From: Hemibagrus wyckioides
Taxonomy: Eukaryota > Chordata > Actinopteri > Siluriformes > Bagridae
DNA: 64,000 nt
Direction: 5' to 3'
Assembly: GCF_019097595.1 (NCBI RefSeq)
Contig: NC_080710.1
Location: 3,407,780 to 3,471,779, forward strand
The position numbers and the translations under genes were made by a program. The notes under the pieces are model-generated. The model was not told where the DNA came from. It ran no database searches and was given only the letters and a program-made list of their open reading frames with translations. Position 1 is the first letter of the stretch, and the number at the start of each line of letters is the position of its first letter. Below are positions 38,101 to 53,100 of the stretch, one piece after another.

Positions 38101-41100
38101 TGATTTACAGCTGTACTACTGTCAAAATCTTTCTGAAGATGATTATTTTATGTTGTCTGGTGTGACACACGAGCTACTCACTCCATGCTGGCATGCTGTA
38201 GCGCTGCTGGAGGTTACGGAGTTCACGGAGCCAGGAGTTCTTCAGAATGACGGTGCGAGCTTGCAGCGTGTACTTCCTCACCGACTCCTCACGTTCGTGC
38301 CAGATCTCGAACGCCCTCTCATCTCCTTCCACAACCTCGTTCACGTCAATGTTGGTGAGCTGATATCAAATCAGTACATGAAACATAAGTAAAGAACAAA
38401 AGACACCAATTAAAAACAAGTTATCTCCTGTTCCTAACGAGCGGTAAACATAATTATAAGTGGATAAAAAGTACATGGTATTCTCTACGAAAAAATAGAT
38501 AGTCAAATTTAATTGGATAATTACCCAGACAAATGATGTTTATTTATTGATGTTAAAGGCTTTTTTTAAAGCCTTTACAACTGTGTTTACCTTCATCATG
38601 TTCTTGAATGTGTAGGTTTGGATGTCCGAGTTCGTGTCTCGTTTCTGTTTGCAGATGATTATGTAGTTTTTGAAGAGGAAGACATGACGGTGATGGCCTC
38701 TTGAAGAGGTTCGGACTCCTGGAGCGCCCTCCCACACTATGAAGGGTCCCTGACACACACACACACACAAAATATACCCTCAAATACTGCACAGACAGAC
38801 AGATGTCCAATGAAAATCACCCAATCAATAATCTTTCAGTAGTTGTTTAGCCAACAATCAGGTTCTGTCCTTTAGCTTCTGTCCATTAGAGCTGACTTTG
38901 CATCTCTATTTTTCTATGCTAATAGAATATTTGTTTTTTTTTTTGCCGTCGTGACTTCTTGGTGAGGGCTTTTTTCTGGCTTGTAACAGCATCAGATTCT
39001 TGTCCTGGTGTATGTACAACACAGTGGGATTAGTCTTTACCATCTTTTGGACTCGACTTTGGCTAGTCCTGGTCTTTTGGACATTTTGACAATTGCAGTC
39101 GTAACAATAGCCCTAGCCCTATACACAGCTTCATGCATGCTCATGTACTAACAATTTGTGCAGAAATGTGAAGTATTTGTTTCTCAAAAGTACATACAAA
39201 TGTAATTTTAAAGTACAAGTACTTTATGATGATATTGTTACTAATTATTAAGTTATTAACGTTGACAAGACAATCATGTTTATTGCCTTTATTATCCTAA
39301 TGATGTAACAATACCCTTAAGCCTAGTAACCACTTAACCCATCTCAAGCATACCATCATCCCCCATCTTGAGAGGTTCCTTGAAGTGTTTGTGCTTACAA
39401 ATGTCCTACATGTAGTTTTGTTTGTTTTGCCATGTACCTTTGTTTTGGGTCTAAGTCCTGGTGGTTTTTTATCCTAATACATGAAATCGTTCTGTGTTTA
39501 GCCCTTATCTATCAGTTTATACCAAGATGTCTCTGTATTTTGTTGCAAAGCCTCATTATGCTATTTATTCATAATTCTGAGCCCTGTTTGTCTTTACCCT
39601 TGATTATTAGGGATCTGTTAGCAGAAAATGTGTACGACTATGCTCCGGGCTAATAACACGAGGATATTGTGTACATTTAAATAATGCACTTAAAATGAAA
39701 CTTTACTTAATAGCATTTACTTAATAGCATGTTTTCAGTCTATAACTTTGTACCTGTCTGATGGGCTCTCCTAACGCTTCCAGGTTGGCGGGGTAGTTCT
39801 CGATGAGGGAGACGTGATGCGTGTTTTCCGAGCGCGTGGGAAGAGAAGAAACCATGGCGTAGGCCTCTTCTAGAAGGCAGCAGTTCTGTCCGTTCCTCGC
39901 CTTATTCTTAATCATCTCCTACAAACCGGATCACATTCAAATCCACGGCAGTATGTGCATTTTAATTTTGTCAAATTATGGCAAAACCTTTAAACAAAAG
40001 CTTTAAGATTCTTAACAACAAACATGTTAGCATTTTTACAGCACATAATTAAAAGAAAAAAAAGGAAGGGGGTGTGTTACCTTTAAGAGGTCCTTGTATT
40101 TCAGAATTCTGTCCAGTGGTCTCTGAAGATAACTGTTCACACTCAGAACCGGACCTTCTGCAGGATCCACATTTGCCAGCTCTGAATCTGTGTATTTCTA
40201 GTTTACAAACAGGGCGACATGATGTTATGCCTGATCTATGTTCTATGATATATGCCTGTCTATGGTCTATGTTTCCATATAACAGGCTGATTATTTATGG
40301 CTAAAATGAGTGAAAACACACTAGCCTAGCTGTGAAGATTTAAGTGAACATTAAGCTTCAGTAGAGTAACACTTAAAAACATCTTAAACATCTTAAAAAC
40401 AATACGATAAGTTGAAAAAACATGTTACATTAAAAAATAATACATAATGACTTTGTGTCAAAATAAGACTTTAGAATGAGAAAGAACATTAGTGCGGCTA
40501 CTGCCCCCCTTATGGGTTTCCAAATTTTAAAACATCGCTCATGGGTTTTTTTTCACCCCTTTTCATTAAGAGTGCCAATAATTCAGGAACTGACCGTCCC
40601 AGAGAACAACTGTTTAAAAAAAAGGTCAGTAATTGTATTGTATGTGTATTTGAGAGTCGTGTTTAGGGTCTTACCTTGAAATAGTGGTGGACATCTTTCT
40701 CACTAATGGTAGCCTGGGCCTTAGCCTGACCTACCAAGTACTGCAGATAGTTCTCAAATCCTTCTGTGTTTTTCAGGAAGCGCATGGCGATGTCGTCATC
40801 TGTGTCACAGTCTTCCAGCCCAGGAAGAAAAGAGCTACGAAAGTAAATAAACGAATAAATGAATGAATGAATGAATGAAGGAACAAATGGCCAGAAATAA
40901 ATACTATACTTTCTAGCTAATAATAAATTACAAATAGATATACTTTCAGCTAGACTACACAATTATTTATCTCAAAACAACTTAGGTGCCAAAATAAAAA
41001 GAGTATAGACCCAAGTTCATTTGCAGACCACCAGGATGGAATTACAGCAAACCACGTGTCCAACATTCCTGACGGCAAACCCCTCCAAACCACTGAGGTA

Positions 41101-44100
41101 AGTTTTTATTCCAGGAGTGAAATGAGACTTGCTTTATCTCAGCATATCTCAGGATACGTTATGAACCTCTCACGATGACTCGGACAAATTTCTTGGCAAG
41201 TCTGCATATGAACAGTTTTTAGCCAGTCATCACATCCATAATTGAGATAACTGACCTCCGTCAAAAAAAGGCTCACATGGTATGTAAATATGCCATCTTG
41301 TTATATATTTCACTTTCAGAAATTAAAGTAGAACTGCCTTGTTTCCTTGTTTCTGAGGTGGTAATAGCAAAGATGTATATTTTAGTTACTTGGTGACCCA
41401 TATTCCAGGTACAAATGTTGTACCCTTAATGCTCACCATGGTACTACAGTTCAGTACCTTTATTTCAGAGAGGGGTGCAAATGAACTTAACAGTGAACGA
41501 GTTTGTGAAAGTGTTTCTACGTGGGAAACTGGTACGTCATTCAGTTGATGAGAAACCAGAGGAACCTTGTGCGATGCAATTCTGAACTGAAATCAAGTGT
41601 GCCTTGCAGGCCTCCAGATCACCACACCGCGACAGATTTTATTACGTACCTGCTGTGGAATGAACTGATGTCATTAATGTTGCGGAAGATGGCGTCCTTG
41701 TGAGTGCGGATTTCGGGCGGGGTGCTCTCCTCGTCAATATGCTTCAGGTGGTGCGATGTAACAAAGTCCATCTCCTTCACAAACTCCTTCTCACTGGAAA
41801 TGAGCTCCTGGAGGAGTTGGCTTTTTACAGACCAAAAAAAAAAAAGAAAAAAGTTAACCAACAGTAACCTATCTACAGCTAACAACTGGAGCACCTGCAT
41901 AGTAAGTGCGTGCAACTATTTAAGAATTGCACAACTTTAAGCTAAGATATCGGGCGGCAGGTGTGACATACCTGTATAGTATTTTACAATTTTTGAAGAA
42001 CTATGGTGTGAGATATTCAGCATGCACACCTACGTTGCAAGGTTTCTACAACTTCCCTGTAAGCTATTATAAACATACGACATGTGCTTCAACCGTAAAG
42101 CAATGCACAGTTTGTGCACCTACATCATAAGATATCTTACAGTTTGCACAACTTTGCTTCTGTCACATGAAGTGAACATGTGAGCGAGGACTCACCAGAG
42201 CTTCCTTTTGTACTCTCCCTCAGTGACCTCCTCTCCTGTGGTCTCTGGGACTTCTCCTGTATCTGCAGAAATCTACAGAGCAAGGCATTCCTAGCATTTA
42301 TTTAATGTTTTCCCTCACAGCAAACAAACAGCCAATGGAAACTAAACAGGCTTTTGGGAAAGCTTTCAAGCGTAGTAAGTCATTAAGCCTGGACGTGCGA
42401 CACTCACTTTCAGCTTCTTGTCCAGGTATGCAGGAGAGACCCAGCCTTGACGCGAGGGCGTGGTTTTGGTGGGTTTAGTTCGCACAAGCCATTTGAGCGG
42501 ATGAGCCGAGTCCAGGACCTCAACGTACTGCCCTTCCTTTAGAGCAATGCTCTCTTTACTCTGCCCCATGGGGTTATAATCCGCTATCGCTACATAGATG
42601 TCGAACATCTGCACAGAGACACGATAGACATATTCTGGTAAAGATGAACACAGAAATAGGATATAGAATATATATTTACACTTAGCGGTAAATAACTCGT
42701 TTTGCAGACGTTTCAGCGTTAACACAAGTCATTAAAAGTATGTAAATATTGGAACGGGTGAGCGTTACCTCTCCTCGGGCGTCACCCTCGTCGGATTCCG
42801 AGGAAGAGTCGGCGATCAGCGAAGCAGGACGCGAGCGGCCATGGTAAGGAGACGGAGATGGAGTCTTACTCTCATCATCGCTATCAGCTCCAGGCACACG
42901 TAATGAGGCTGAAAGAGAGAAAAACACACACACACAAACACACACACAGAAAAAGATCTGATATTTAACATTAGCTTTATATTAGACAGATAAAATAATC
43001 ACAGGTTATACAGCTAACTGAAAACTTTCATCATTCGAAACAAAAATGGGACACAAAGGAGAAGAGAGAGAGCGAGAGCAGGAAACAAAGAAAAAGAAGG
43101 AAAGAGAGAGAGACTTGTAGAGAGATGACAGAGGGAGACAGCAAGAGAGAGAAATGCATAAATCGAGAGAGAAAGAAAGTGAAAGAGTAACAGAGAAAGA
43201 CAGATGAACAGATAGGTGGACAGAGACACATAATAGGATACAGTGAGAGAGAGGTATAAAGACAGACAGAGGAAATTAATACGTGAAACCTAATTTAGAT
43301 TTAACTGTAAATGAATCCAAATGCCTCACAAAAGATATATGTATGCTCGATAATTATTTAAACTACTAATTAAAATCATCCCTAGAGAAACGTCAGCATT
43401 ATAAATGGATCAGATGAATTGTAAAGAAACAGTGTTTGCACCCAGGTGAAAATGAAGAGATGAAGATGCTGCAGTTTTGTCTGTTTTGTCGTTGGATACA
43501 TACTGGTCACTTTGGGCCATGTTTTCATCCACTGGAGCACTTGATGGTTCTGTAAGCTGTCTGAATAACAAATCAGTTTCAGTGAGTGTGTGGAGCCAAT
43601 GGGAAGCGAAGGGGCGGAGGGATGAGTGAATGAGTGAGGAGGGAATGATGGGATAAGGGAGTCAGGAAAGGATGAAAATAATGGAAAAACTATTAAAGAT
43701 GATAAGCAAAATAAACACGAAAAGCTTGCTTCTACACTGTAACCCTTGCACTTTTTTTACTCACATGTGCTTTCAGCATGTCTCTATTTAAAGGATGTCA
43801 ATTGTATTCAAACAATAAATTACTAGACTATTCTTTATAAATGCATTCACTGATTAAGCTCATGTTTCGTAGCTTTTATTCTAAATAAATGTAGACTGGA
43901 CTGAATAAAGTTTCTAGTCCCTTTTTATAACTAATGTTTTAAATGTATAATTCAATAGAGTATATAATGAAATAATTCTGTTCGTCATCTTAGAAAATAG
44001 CAAAACATATTTTCGTTCGAACAATATTTGTCACAAATATAACGTAAGAAATATTTTTTTTAGGTTATTAGGTTTATTACTTATTATATAACTGTCTATT

Positions 44101-47100
44101 AATAACATTAATATGTCAATTGTTTCATTTAAACCACTTCTGCCAAAAAGCATGAAGCATTCAAATCATTTACTGTCCTTTGTATTGATTATTAAAAAAA
44201 AATGTTATTCATGTATGTAATAATGTATTGGATGAACAAATTTTTTTTTTAAATGGTCTACGTAACACTAGTCGACACAAAACGTCTCTCTCTCTCTCAC
44301 CTTGTGTGATCTTGGCAGAGACCATCTCCGTGATCTGGCAGGTGAGCTTCTGTAAGAATTCGGCAGTATCGACTCCGGGCAGGTAGGGCAGTTTGGGCTC
44401 TCCTGAAAGTTAAGGACACATTGCTGCAGTGTAAAAACGAAAATTTGTTTTAACATCTACAGACGGAAAGTTGTTTAGCTTGTTTACCAGACATACTACA
44501 GTAGCTTGAGTTTTAATACGTGGTGACTTCAATTATTTCTTTAACAGCAGTCTGCCTGAAACTGTATTAAAATCTTTTTTTTTTTTTTATCCATTTAAAG
44601 TTATACTGTATGATATAGACAGTCCATGAAGCAAGCTAGCTCCTGTTATCACATTACAGTAGCTATACACAGTTTTTTCCATCAACAGCTTCTCAAAGTC
44701 TAGACAGGCATTAATAAATACCTGTGATCAGAGCTGCTGCTAAAGAAAATCTATCAAAATCCACCAGGGCTGTGGTATAATAAAATTTAGCATATGCTAG
44801 CATATCAGTCAGTTTTAGCTTAAAAACAAATTAAAAGGCAGTCTTTGGGCGTTGGAATCACATTGTTTAGAGTTTTAACTGGCCAGTGTTGATGGTAATT
44901 ATGTAATAAATACTCCTCACCTTTGCCTTCTTCATCTGGCGGGCTGATTGTGATCCCACAAATACTGTAAATGAACACAGCATGAAAGCATGGTTTAACA
45001 GCCACAGTCATGACACTTCATGGTTGGATAAAGTTAAAACAGGTACACGTTTAATTAAACAGTGCTATTAACTCTGGTGTAGCTTACTCTGGTTTAACGA
45101 TGCTCTGCTGTCCTGCTGGGAAAGTGGTCAAACCTTGGTCCACGTCCAGGCGGGCGGTGTTGACCGACTGGCCAGCGCGATTGCTGGCGATGCAGGTGTA
45201 GGTGCCACTGTGCTCCTTCCCTACATCCATCAGAATCAGGCTGTGCTGGAAGCCGGAGCTGGCGATCTTGTATCCGGGCGTGTCTGCTTTAATCCACAAA
45301 ACGTCCTTGAGTGCTTCTTCCTTCAGCCAGTTCACGGAGGGAGTTGGAGAGCCTACAGGTGGCCCAAAACAACAACAACAACAAAAAAAACACCCTTCCA
45401 TTTTTATTCAAGATGCAAGAACATACTAGTCGTGAATGGGTCAGTAGAGAACACGGCACCTTCCACTTTGACAGACAGGGTGATGCTCGCTCCTTGTTTC
45501 ACAGTCCGGTTGCAGAACTTCTCCAGAAAACGTGGCGGTACCAGTGGCTCTTTGGAGTCTGTGCAGAGATGGTTACATGAAAAGAAACCAGATTTATATC
45601 AGTTTATATCAAACTTGCTTTTCTGCTTGCATTACTGATGCAAGGCACATGGTTATAACCGTACACACCTCTAATCTTCAGAGTCTCAGGTATGCGATCT
45701 CCGGGACCTGGAATAAGGAATTTATGCACAAGAAAAATAGCCGTTTGCCCATGAAATAAAGCAGCATAACACTGGATGGTGTTCAAATTTCAAATTGGGA
45801 GTTTCATTCTTCTGAAATTGTTACAGGATCACATACCAAGCACAACCATGCGTGCGGAGGAGTAGGTTGCTCCAGCTGGGTTGCTGATGTAGACTGAATA
45901 TTCGCCGCTATCTTCATACTTCACCTCCACAATCTCCAGACTGTACACGTCTCTCTCTGTCGACAGCAATACCCTGTCTGTGGGTGTCAGCGCCACGCCG
46001 TCCTTGAACCAGTAAACTTTTGGAGTGGGGAATCCTAAAATAAAGTTCAACCCATGAACATCAACTTTTAACCTGTTTTAATACCACACTGGGAGCGGAA
46101 ACAAAGAACTCAACACGTCTGACCTTTGACTCTGACGCTCATCTTGGCATTAGGCGCTCCAGGACTCAGATAGAGGTCATGTAACTCGTCCACCACTTGA
46201 GGAAGCTGCTCGTCCTCCACAACTGACTCAAACGCCTCTGTGTCTCTGTGCTCAGAACTGTGCAATGAAGCAGCAACACAAAGCATCAAAAATCCAACAT
46301 ACATACTATACAATGAATCAGGTCTGGGTTACTCTGCATTAGATAAGTGTACAGAACTGGTATAGCAATTATAATTAGTATAAGTATAACTAGAAGTATA
46401 TTTCTGAATTTTAATTCTATAAGCACACAGTTTGAATCTTCCTGCATTAAAAAAATCCAGTTTCTCATTTATAAATCCAGCATTTTCATTAATCAGACTA
46501 TTCAAAGTCACAATAATGAAACCAAGAGAATTATCGTATTAATGGTTGGATTTTACCTTGAGACATAATCTTTTGCGCTAATATACGAAGACGTTTCTGT
46601 GGCGTCAGCTGCTGTGTCATAGTCAGAACTGCAAGACACTGCAAAAAAAATAAAACATGTTCTATCGCATGGATTATATGCATTGTTAAAGTTCTTCACG
46701 AAAATGGAGATTGTTAAGGACGTTATGTGAGATGAGAAGGTGAATATTTCTGTTTGTTAACCAACAGTCAAGTGACTTATTAATAAAAATATTCAAGAAA
46801 AACAAAAAGAAACAAAGATATAATGTCAGCACTCGTATTACAGTGCAAGTCCAGACATAAATCTCAGGCATGGAATATTTAATATATGAATATTTATGTA
46901 GGCTCATGTCAGTTGTAATAAAGGGCTTAATATAGAGATCACTTTTTAATATAGAGAAACTTTTTTATTATATTAAAGTTATTTTAGAGAAAGGACACTG
47001 AGGTTTATTCATCAAAGTTGTGTAGAAACAAGTGCAGATCCAAGCAACTGATACATAAAATGGTCATACAACATTTAAGTAATGAATCAGACTCAGCTGT

Positions 47101-50100
47101 GTGGACTTCATCCATCAGCCCCTTATTTATATGAGGTATGCATAAACAGGCTAAATAATAATGAATAATACACAGACAAAAAAACTTGCTTAATATGACA
47201 CTCAGAGAAAGTAAACACTTAAAACCTAACACTAGGAAAATGAATAAAATCGCATCCGACATGTTTGTGTTGATACGAATGTGTGATCTAGGCTATCAGC
47301 GACATTAGCTATTTTTGTAATGTTATTGGCTGCAGAAAACAAAAATATGTGCTATGTTTAATTATCCATATAGCAAATACAAATATGATTAAGAGGATCA
47401 GATTTGTCTGAACACAACCTTGATTAATAATTCTCAGATATTCAGGTGGTGACAATGCAAGCTTCATTCCACATAAACACATGCAATAAACACTGGTATT
47501 CGCTGGTAAAAGAAAGTGACATTTCCGAGATGGCATTCAATCCATTTAGATTTTCTGCTCATGGGTGGAGGTCACTTTCTTTCATCAGCGTACTCACTTT
47601 CCACCCTAAGCTCCGCCTTGCTGGAAGCAATGCCACTGTCATTTTCAGCCACGCAGCGGTACACGCCCATGTCCAGTGGCCGTACAGTTGTAATGATCAA
47701 TTGATGGCAGCCCTCCTGGTCTTCGTTGATCATATAATGGTCATCTTCTTGTAGCACTTTTCCGTCTTTGAACCACCGCACGCTGGGAGGGGGTTTGCCG
47801 ATGATCACGCAATCAAAGCTGACCGGGTATCCGTCTGGGACTTCTTGGTTTTGGAGCTGCGTCAGGAAGACTGGGGCCGCTGTGAGCCCAAAGAACATAC
47901 AACAGAACATTGAGCTGCTCTGCAAACAATCACATGCAAATTATGTACTATAGGTCACAGGTTCCCCAGCCCAGAAGAACAACTCTGTTGTGCAAATGTG
48001 AGTGTTTTCCCTAACACAACCTCTGAAAAGGCTGTATTGGAAGCAAGACAAACACTAAAACGTGCAGGACAGGAAGACTCCTGGACCAACCTTGGAAACC
48101 TGATCTGAAGAGAATTCAGACAAAATAGCAGACAGATCCAGAATTTTGGTAGCCACACAAAAAGCATTCGGTCATGCCCAGACAGAACAGGTTCATATCT
48201 AGAAAGCTACAATAAACCAAATCTAGGTGCAGGTTCAAGAAGAAACTGTAAATCTGCCATACCGGAGACGAAAAGTGGCTTTTCTTCAGTTGGGGTTTGG
48301 GAACCATCTTGGTTGAATCCCATCTTCTTGATGCGAAGTTCTATCTTAGTGCCGGTTTCGATAATGGTGGTGTCCACTGGCACACCCTGGTGCGTAAACA
48401 TCTCCTGGAACCGCTGGGATGCAACCTGAGCTTCGCTGCGGCTGTCGAAACGGATGTAGATGTAGCTGTCATCTTCGCGATATGAATGCGGATCCGGAGG
48501 CTGCAGGTCACCCTCGTCTGCACTTACGAAAGGTTCCTCCTCCACGTTTGGTTGGAGACGCGTACGAAGCAGCTTCTGAAGCCTTCTGCTCGCCTGTCTC
48601 AAAGACTCGTCCATCTCACTGCCGGAGCTCTCGGGCTCACTGTCCGCGCTATAACCAAGTGTTAGTGGACGACGTCCAGACGACTCTCGCACGGAGCCAA
48701 TGACGACTTTTGCACTGTGGGATGCGACGCCATACTTATTTGTGACCTCACAAGTGTACATTCCAGTATCGTTAGTTGTAGCGGCTGGCACAATCAGAGA
48801 GCAAGTCCCATCATTGTATATGTCGATGTGGTGGTGTTTGCCATCTACCAGCGGTTTACCGTCCTTCAGCCAACGGACTTTGTCTGGCTTACCGTCCGCA
48901 ATACACTCAAGATGAATGGTCGTATTCGGTTCTTTGTTCTGGTCCTTAAAGACCTCCTTAAAGGCAGGACGCATGTCCTTTCTAGCTTTGTAGCCTTTAA
49001 AGGCGGCTTGGATTTTGATGGCTGCTTCCTGCAGCTCATCCTTTTCATCCTTAAGGATTTCGAATGGCGGTGCAGCCATTGTCTGCTGCACCGATTTCTC
49101 AGTCATTTGAAAATGTTCATAAAGCTTCTGAGATGCAGTCGTTTCCGTTTCGCTGATTGCTACAGCAGATTTGCTGCTCTTTTTAAGGTAAGCCACAAGA
49201 CTTGAAGTTCCGCTAAGGGACTCGTCTTCAGAACTGGTATAGAGATTCAGCTCCGGCTTAATTTCTATGGGCTTCACCGTGTCTTTGATTTGCTCCTTCT
49301 CCACACCTTTACCCTCCTGATCTTGTATCTTCTCTTTACCATCTTCTTCTGGCAGCTCTGAAATGGAGTCCAGTGTGGGTTCCCTGCTCATCCTCCGTTT
49401 TTTGGCCAGAGCATCCCACAAAACATGCAGATCACCCTCAGAGGCAGCCTCAGGGGGCAAGCCAGGCTGGCCACCATCCTCAGGCACTGTGGTGTCTCCT
49501 GTAATCGGAGGTGACATTGTGTGATGTATAAGGAGAAAAAAAAATCTTCAGCTGTAACATAGGAATATTTTAAAAATACATGCAAAGAATTAAATAGCAA
49601 CATTTAATGTTAATTAAAATCAAATAGTTTTCCTATAAAAATGAACACTGTTACAAATCTCTGATGTTTGGTCAAATGATAAAAATGAAAGAAAAGTTAA
49701 TTTAAATGAGAAAACATTTGAGGTCAGACAAATGAAGTCTTATGGTACATGAAAATTAATTAAGTTTGGGCTGGTACCTTCAAGTTCAAGGTTTATCAAG
49801 CTTTTCACTTCTGCTGAGACCACACAAGTATACTTCCCCTGGTCAGCAGGCTGAAAGTCCTTAACGAGCAAAATTTGGGATTTGCCCTCTGTGCCCGCCT
49901 GGTATTTGGCACCCATTTCAATCTCCTGATCATCTTTTTGCCAGATGACGTGCTTATTCTCAGACGAAAGCTCACATTCCAGACGGCCAATCTTACCCTT
50001 CTGGAGCTCAGAGACGCTCAATTTCTTGGCAATGGTCACTGGTGCATCTAAAAATCAAAATACAATTTAAGATGCATGTCCACATTTTCCTGTGTTTTGT

Positions 50101-53100
50101 ACCAATTCCCAAAGACTGATGTTTTGGGTTTTTGTTTTTCATCTCACACTAATTTTAATGGGACTGAATTACAAAGATGATTCATACCAAGTGTAACGGT
50201 TTGAGGAAGCTGGACAGAGTCACCAATACCAGCACGGTTTATAGCTGCCACCCGGAACCTGTATCCAGAGCCAGGAATAAGGTTTTCCACAGTAAACTCA
50301 GTATTGCACACTGGTTCGGCATGGCAGGGCTGCCAGAGAGCACTGTCCACTTGCCGCGTCTCTACGCGATATCCCAGGATTGGGCTTCCGCCATCACTGA
50401 GAGGTGTGAACCAAGACAGAGTCACTGAGGTTGGTCCCTTAGTGACCAGCTCTGGATCCTCAGGGGGGTCCGGTACACCTAAGGTTCAACACATTACATG
50501 AGTGCAACATCAAATTAACTTTGCTGCGGTTTGCAAAATGATATAAAGACTGTTATATGGACTGGTGGCACTTACCAATAGTCACAAGCTTAGCTACTGA
50601 AATGGCATCCTGAGCAGCAAATGTGATCTCTAGTGGTGACCGGACAAGGGCTTTTTTCAGAATTAGGGTGCATGCACATCCATTGTTCTTCATCGCCCAA
50701 ATGTCATCTGGCCGAAGTTCTGAACCATTAGCATACCAATTCACATCTTTCTCTGGTACAGGCTCATTCAGAACACAAGTGAACTCCACCTGCTCTCCAA
50801 CTACAATGGTCTTGTCCTCCAAAGGTTTCACCACTTCCAGTTGCCACCCTAAATTTAGAGTTACGTTAGAGATAGTAAATAGTGAAAGAAATGAATACAG
50901 TCCCCCACTTCCTTTTAACATTTCTCCCATGTCATGTCAGACTGCATAAACATTGTACAGGGCAGTCAGTGCTGTCCGGAATGGTGTCAATTAGAACATG
51001 GCGATATTCTTCATGCTAAGACTAGCATACAAATAAGGTACGGAACCAAACAGGTTCACATACAAATGACTGCACAGCAAGTTAAGCATCACATCCAAAA
51101 AATGTATATAATTTAAATACTACAAATCTCCTTTTCCAATGTTCCATTACAAATAACTTAATATATGCATTCTAACAATATTCAGCAGGTTCCTAAACTG
51201 ACTAACCTTTGACTGTGAGAAGGGCAGAGGTGGAGGCGGTGCCAGCTTGAAAAGTTACTGTACAGTTATCTCCAGCTCTCAAGTCCTTTAGCAGCAAAAG
51301 GTGGCGTCGACCATTCTCGAAGCAAACGATTTCCACTTTTCCAGACTCCTTCACAGGTTTTCCATCAACCAACCACCGGCAGTCTTTAGATTCAGGGACG
51401 GATAGGGAGCACTCAAAAAGTGCCTCACCACCTTCAATGGTCTCCACGTTATCCAGACCTTGAATGATCTCAATGGGTTTAGCTGTAAGACAGGTTTAAG
51501 ATGTTAACATTTTAATCTAATTTTAAGTTTTAGAGTGTTTTATTCCAACACACAATCAGCAGTGTGTGTTGAATTAAAAGGATAATAATTTCACTGCCTC
51601 ACTGCCTTCTTACGTTCTATGAAAGATACATCTCATGTTAAAAAAAAAAGTTATTCATATATTTTGAAGCTTTCCAACACACCATAGTGTGCTACATACT
51701 CATCAGCCTCACAACTCTTTCAAACAGATTCCTTACTGCACAAATATCTGGACCATTGCTAAGATGCTAAAGGAGCACTCTCTTACCCCAAGGCAGCTCA
51801 AAGTTGGCAACTTCAAGGAATACTGGCTAAACAGGTTATGAATCCATTAACCATTAATAATATTCTCATACGAGTTCGGGTTGCAGGTACGCTCACCTTG
51901 CACCCTCAGGTGTGCCTCAACACGGGTCCCTTCTGCCTCACAGGAGTATACACCCACATCCTGTGCGGTTACCCGGCTAATGTACAACCGCGCTACAGTC
52001 CAGTCTTGCTCCACTATAAGCCTGTGGCCGTCAGGTTGCACGGGCTGCCCGTTTTGCTTCCATATGGCCCTGACTGGCCTTGAGAACTGGCAGATGAACT
52101 CTGCAGGTTGGTTTTCTGCTATGTTGATATCCTCCATGGCATTGACTACCTCCACAGTAGGATCTATAAACGGTGGGTGAAGTAGGAACAGTGGTACAGT
52201 AAAGCACATGCCCAAGATGTTGGTGAGGTTTCATTCTCTCAAATTTGTCTCACATGAGATGATATTAAGCTGCAATAACACTACTCAGTAAAAGGCATTT
52301 TTGAAAATAAAAAATGTACATGCATCGGTTGCAGAAACTGGATGAAGCAAGGTGAATTGGTATGAGTATTGGCATGTGTCCATAAAGTATTTATGAATTA
52401 AAATATTATAGTTCAGAATGAAAGGGTTGCGATATATGTTACGGTTCACCAGTTCATGGACCTTCCTTTTGGGTTAGATGTAGGACCCAGGGCATCTTTG
52501 TTGCCAGGTTCTGTGTGTAATCCACTTATTGTCTACTAATCGGCTGCCCAGGAGATCATAACAGCAAGCATGGAAGCACTGGGCCTAACACCTACCAACA
52601 ATTAGTCATTTGACCGTTCAGTTCAATGGCATGAACTTCAACCTGCATATTATTGCAGCTATCTCAACAAAATGCAGAATAACATCAATGAAGGATCCAG
52701 TCAGGAAAATGTAAGTAGCCATACACCACCCATATGCAGAATTTCAACATTTTGAGATGTGAGGAGCAGCAAATCCAGTAGTAAAACAGAGAATGTTGCA
52801 CATCAGATTATTTCAGTGTTGGGTGAACTCTCAGCATGGGGAGTAACATGAACAAGCTCTTTTGTATATAAACAGGTTTGTCTGTCTGGTGAAGGAAGTG
52901 AGGGAGCATAGATGTAATTTTTATGATGCCTTTTTATGGAAAACGACAGTCATCGCATCCAACAGCTACCTCCTGGTTGGCAATAAAATGCCTTGTTATG
53001 GTAAACAACAGTCAACGCATCCTATAGCTACCTCCTGGTTGGCAATAAAAAGTGCATCTCTTTCTGACATTTGTGAAATTGTTACAGTGAGGGGAAAAAA

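Noticed and set aside
43442..43560. Possible extra obscurin exon (frame reads [20 protein letters not shown]) with AG and GT borders
   Set aside because: Its length of 119 nt breaks the frame between exons 44301-44402 and 42769-42908, which join perfectly without it and give the conserved KITQASLRVPG junction.
48419..49205. Plus-strand frames opposite the IQ/Ig exon
   Set aside because: Antisense shadows; the minus-strand frame has clear IQ and Ig domains.
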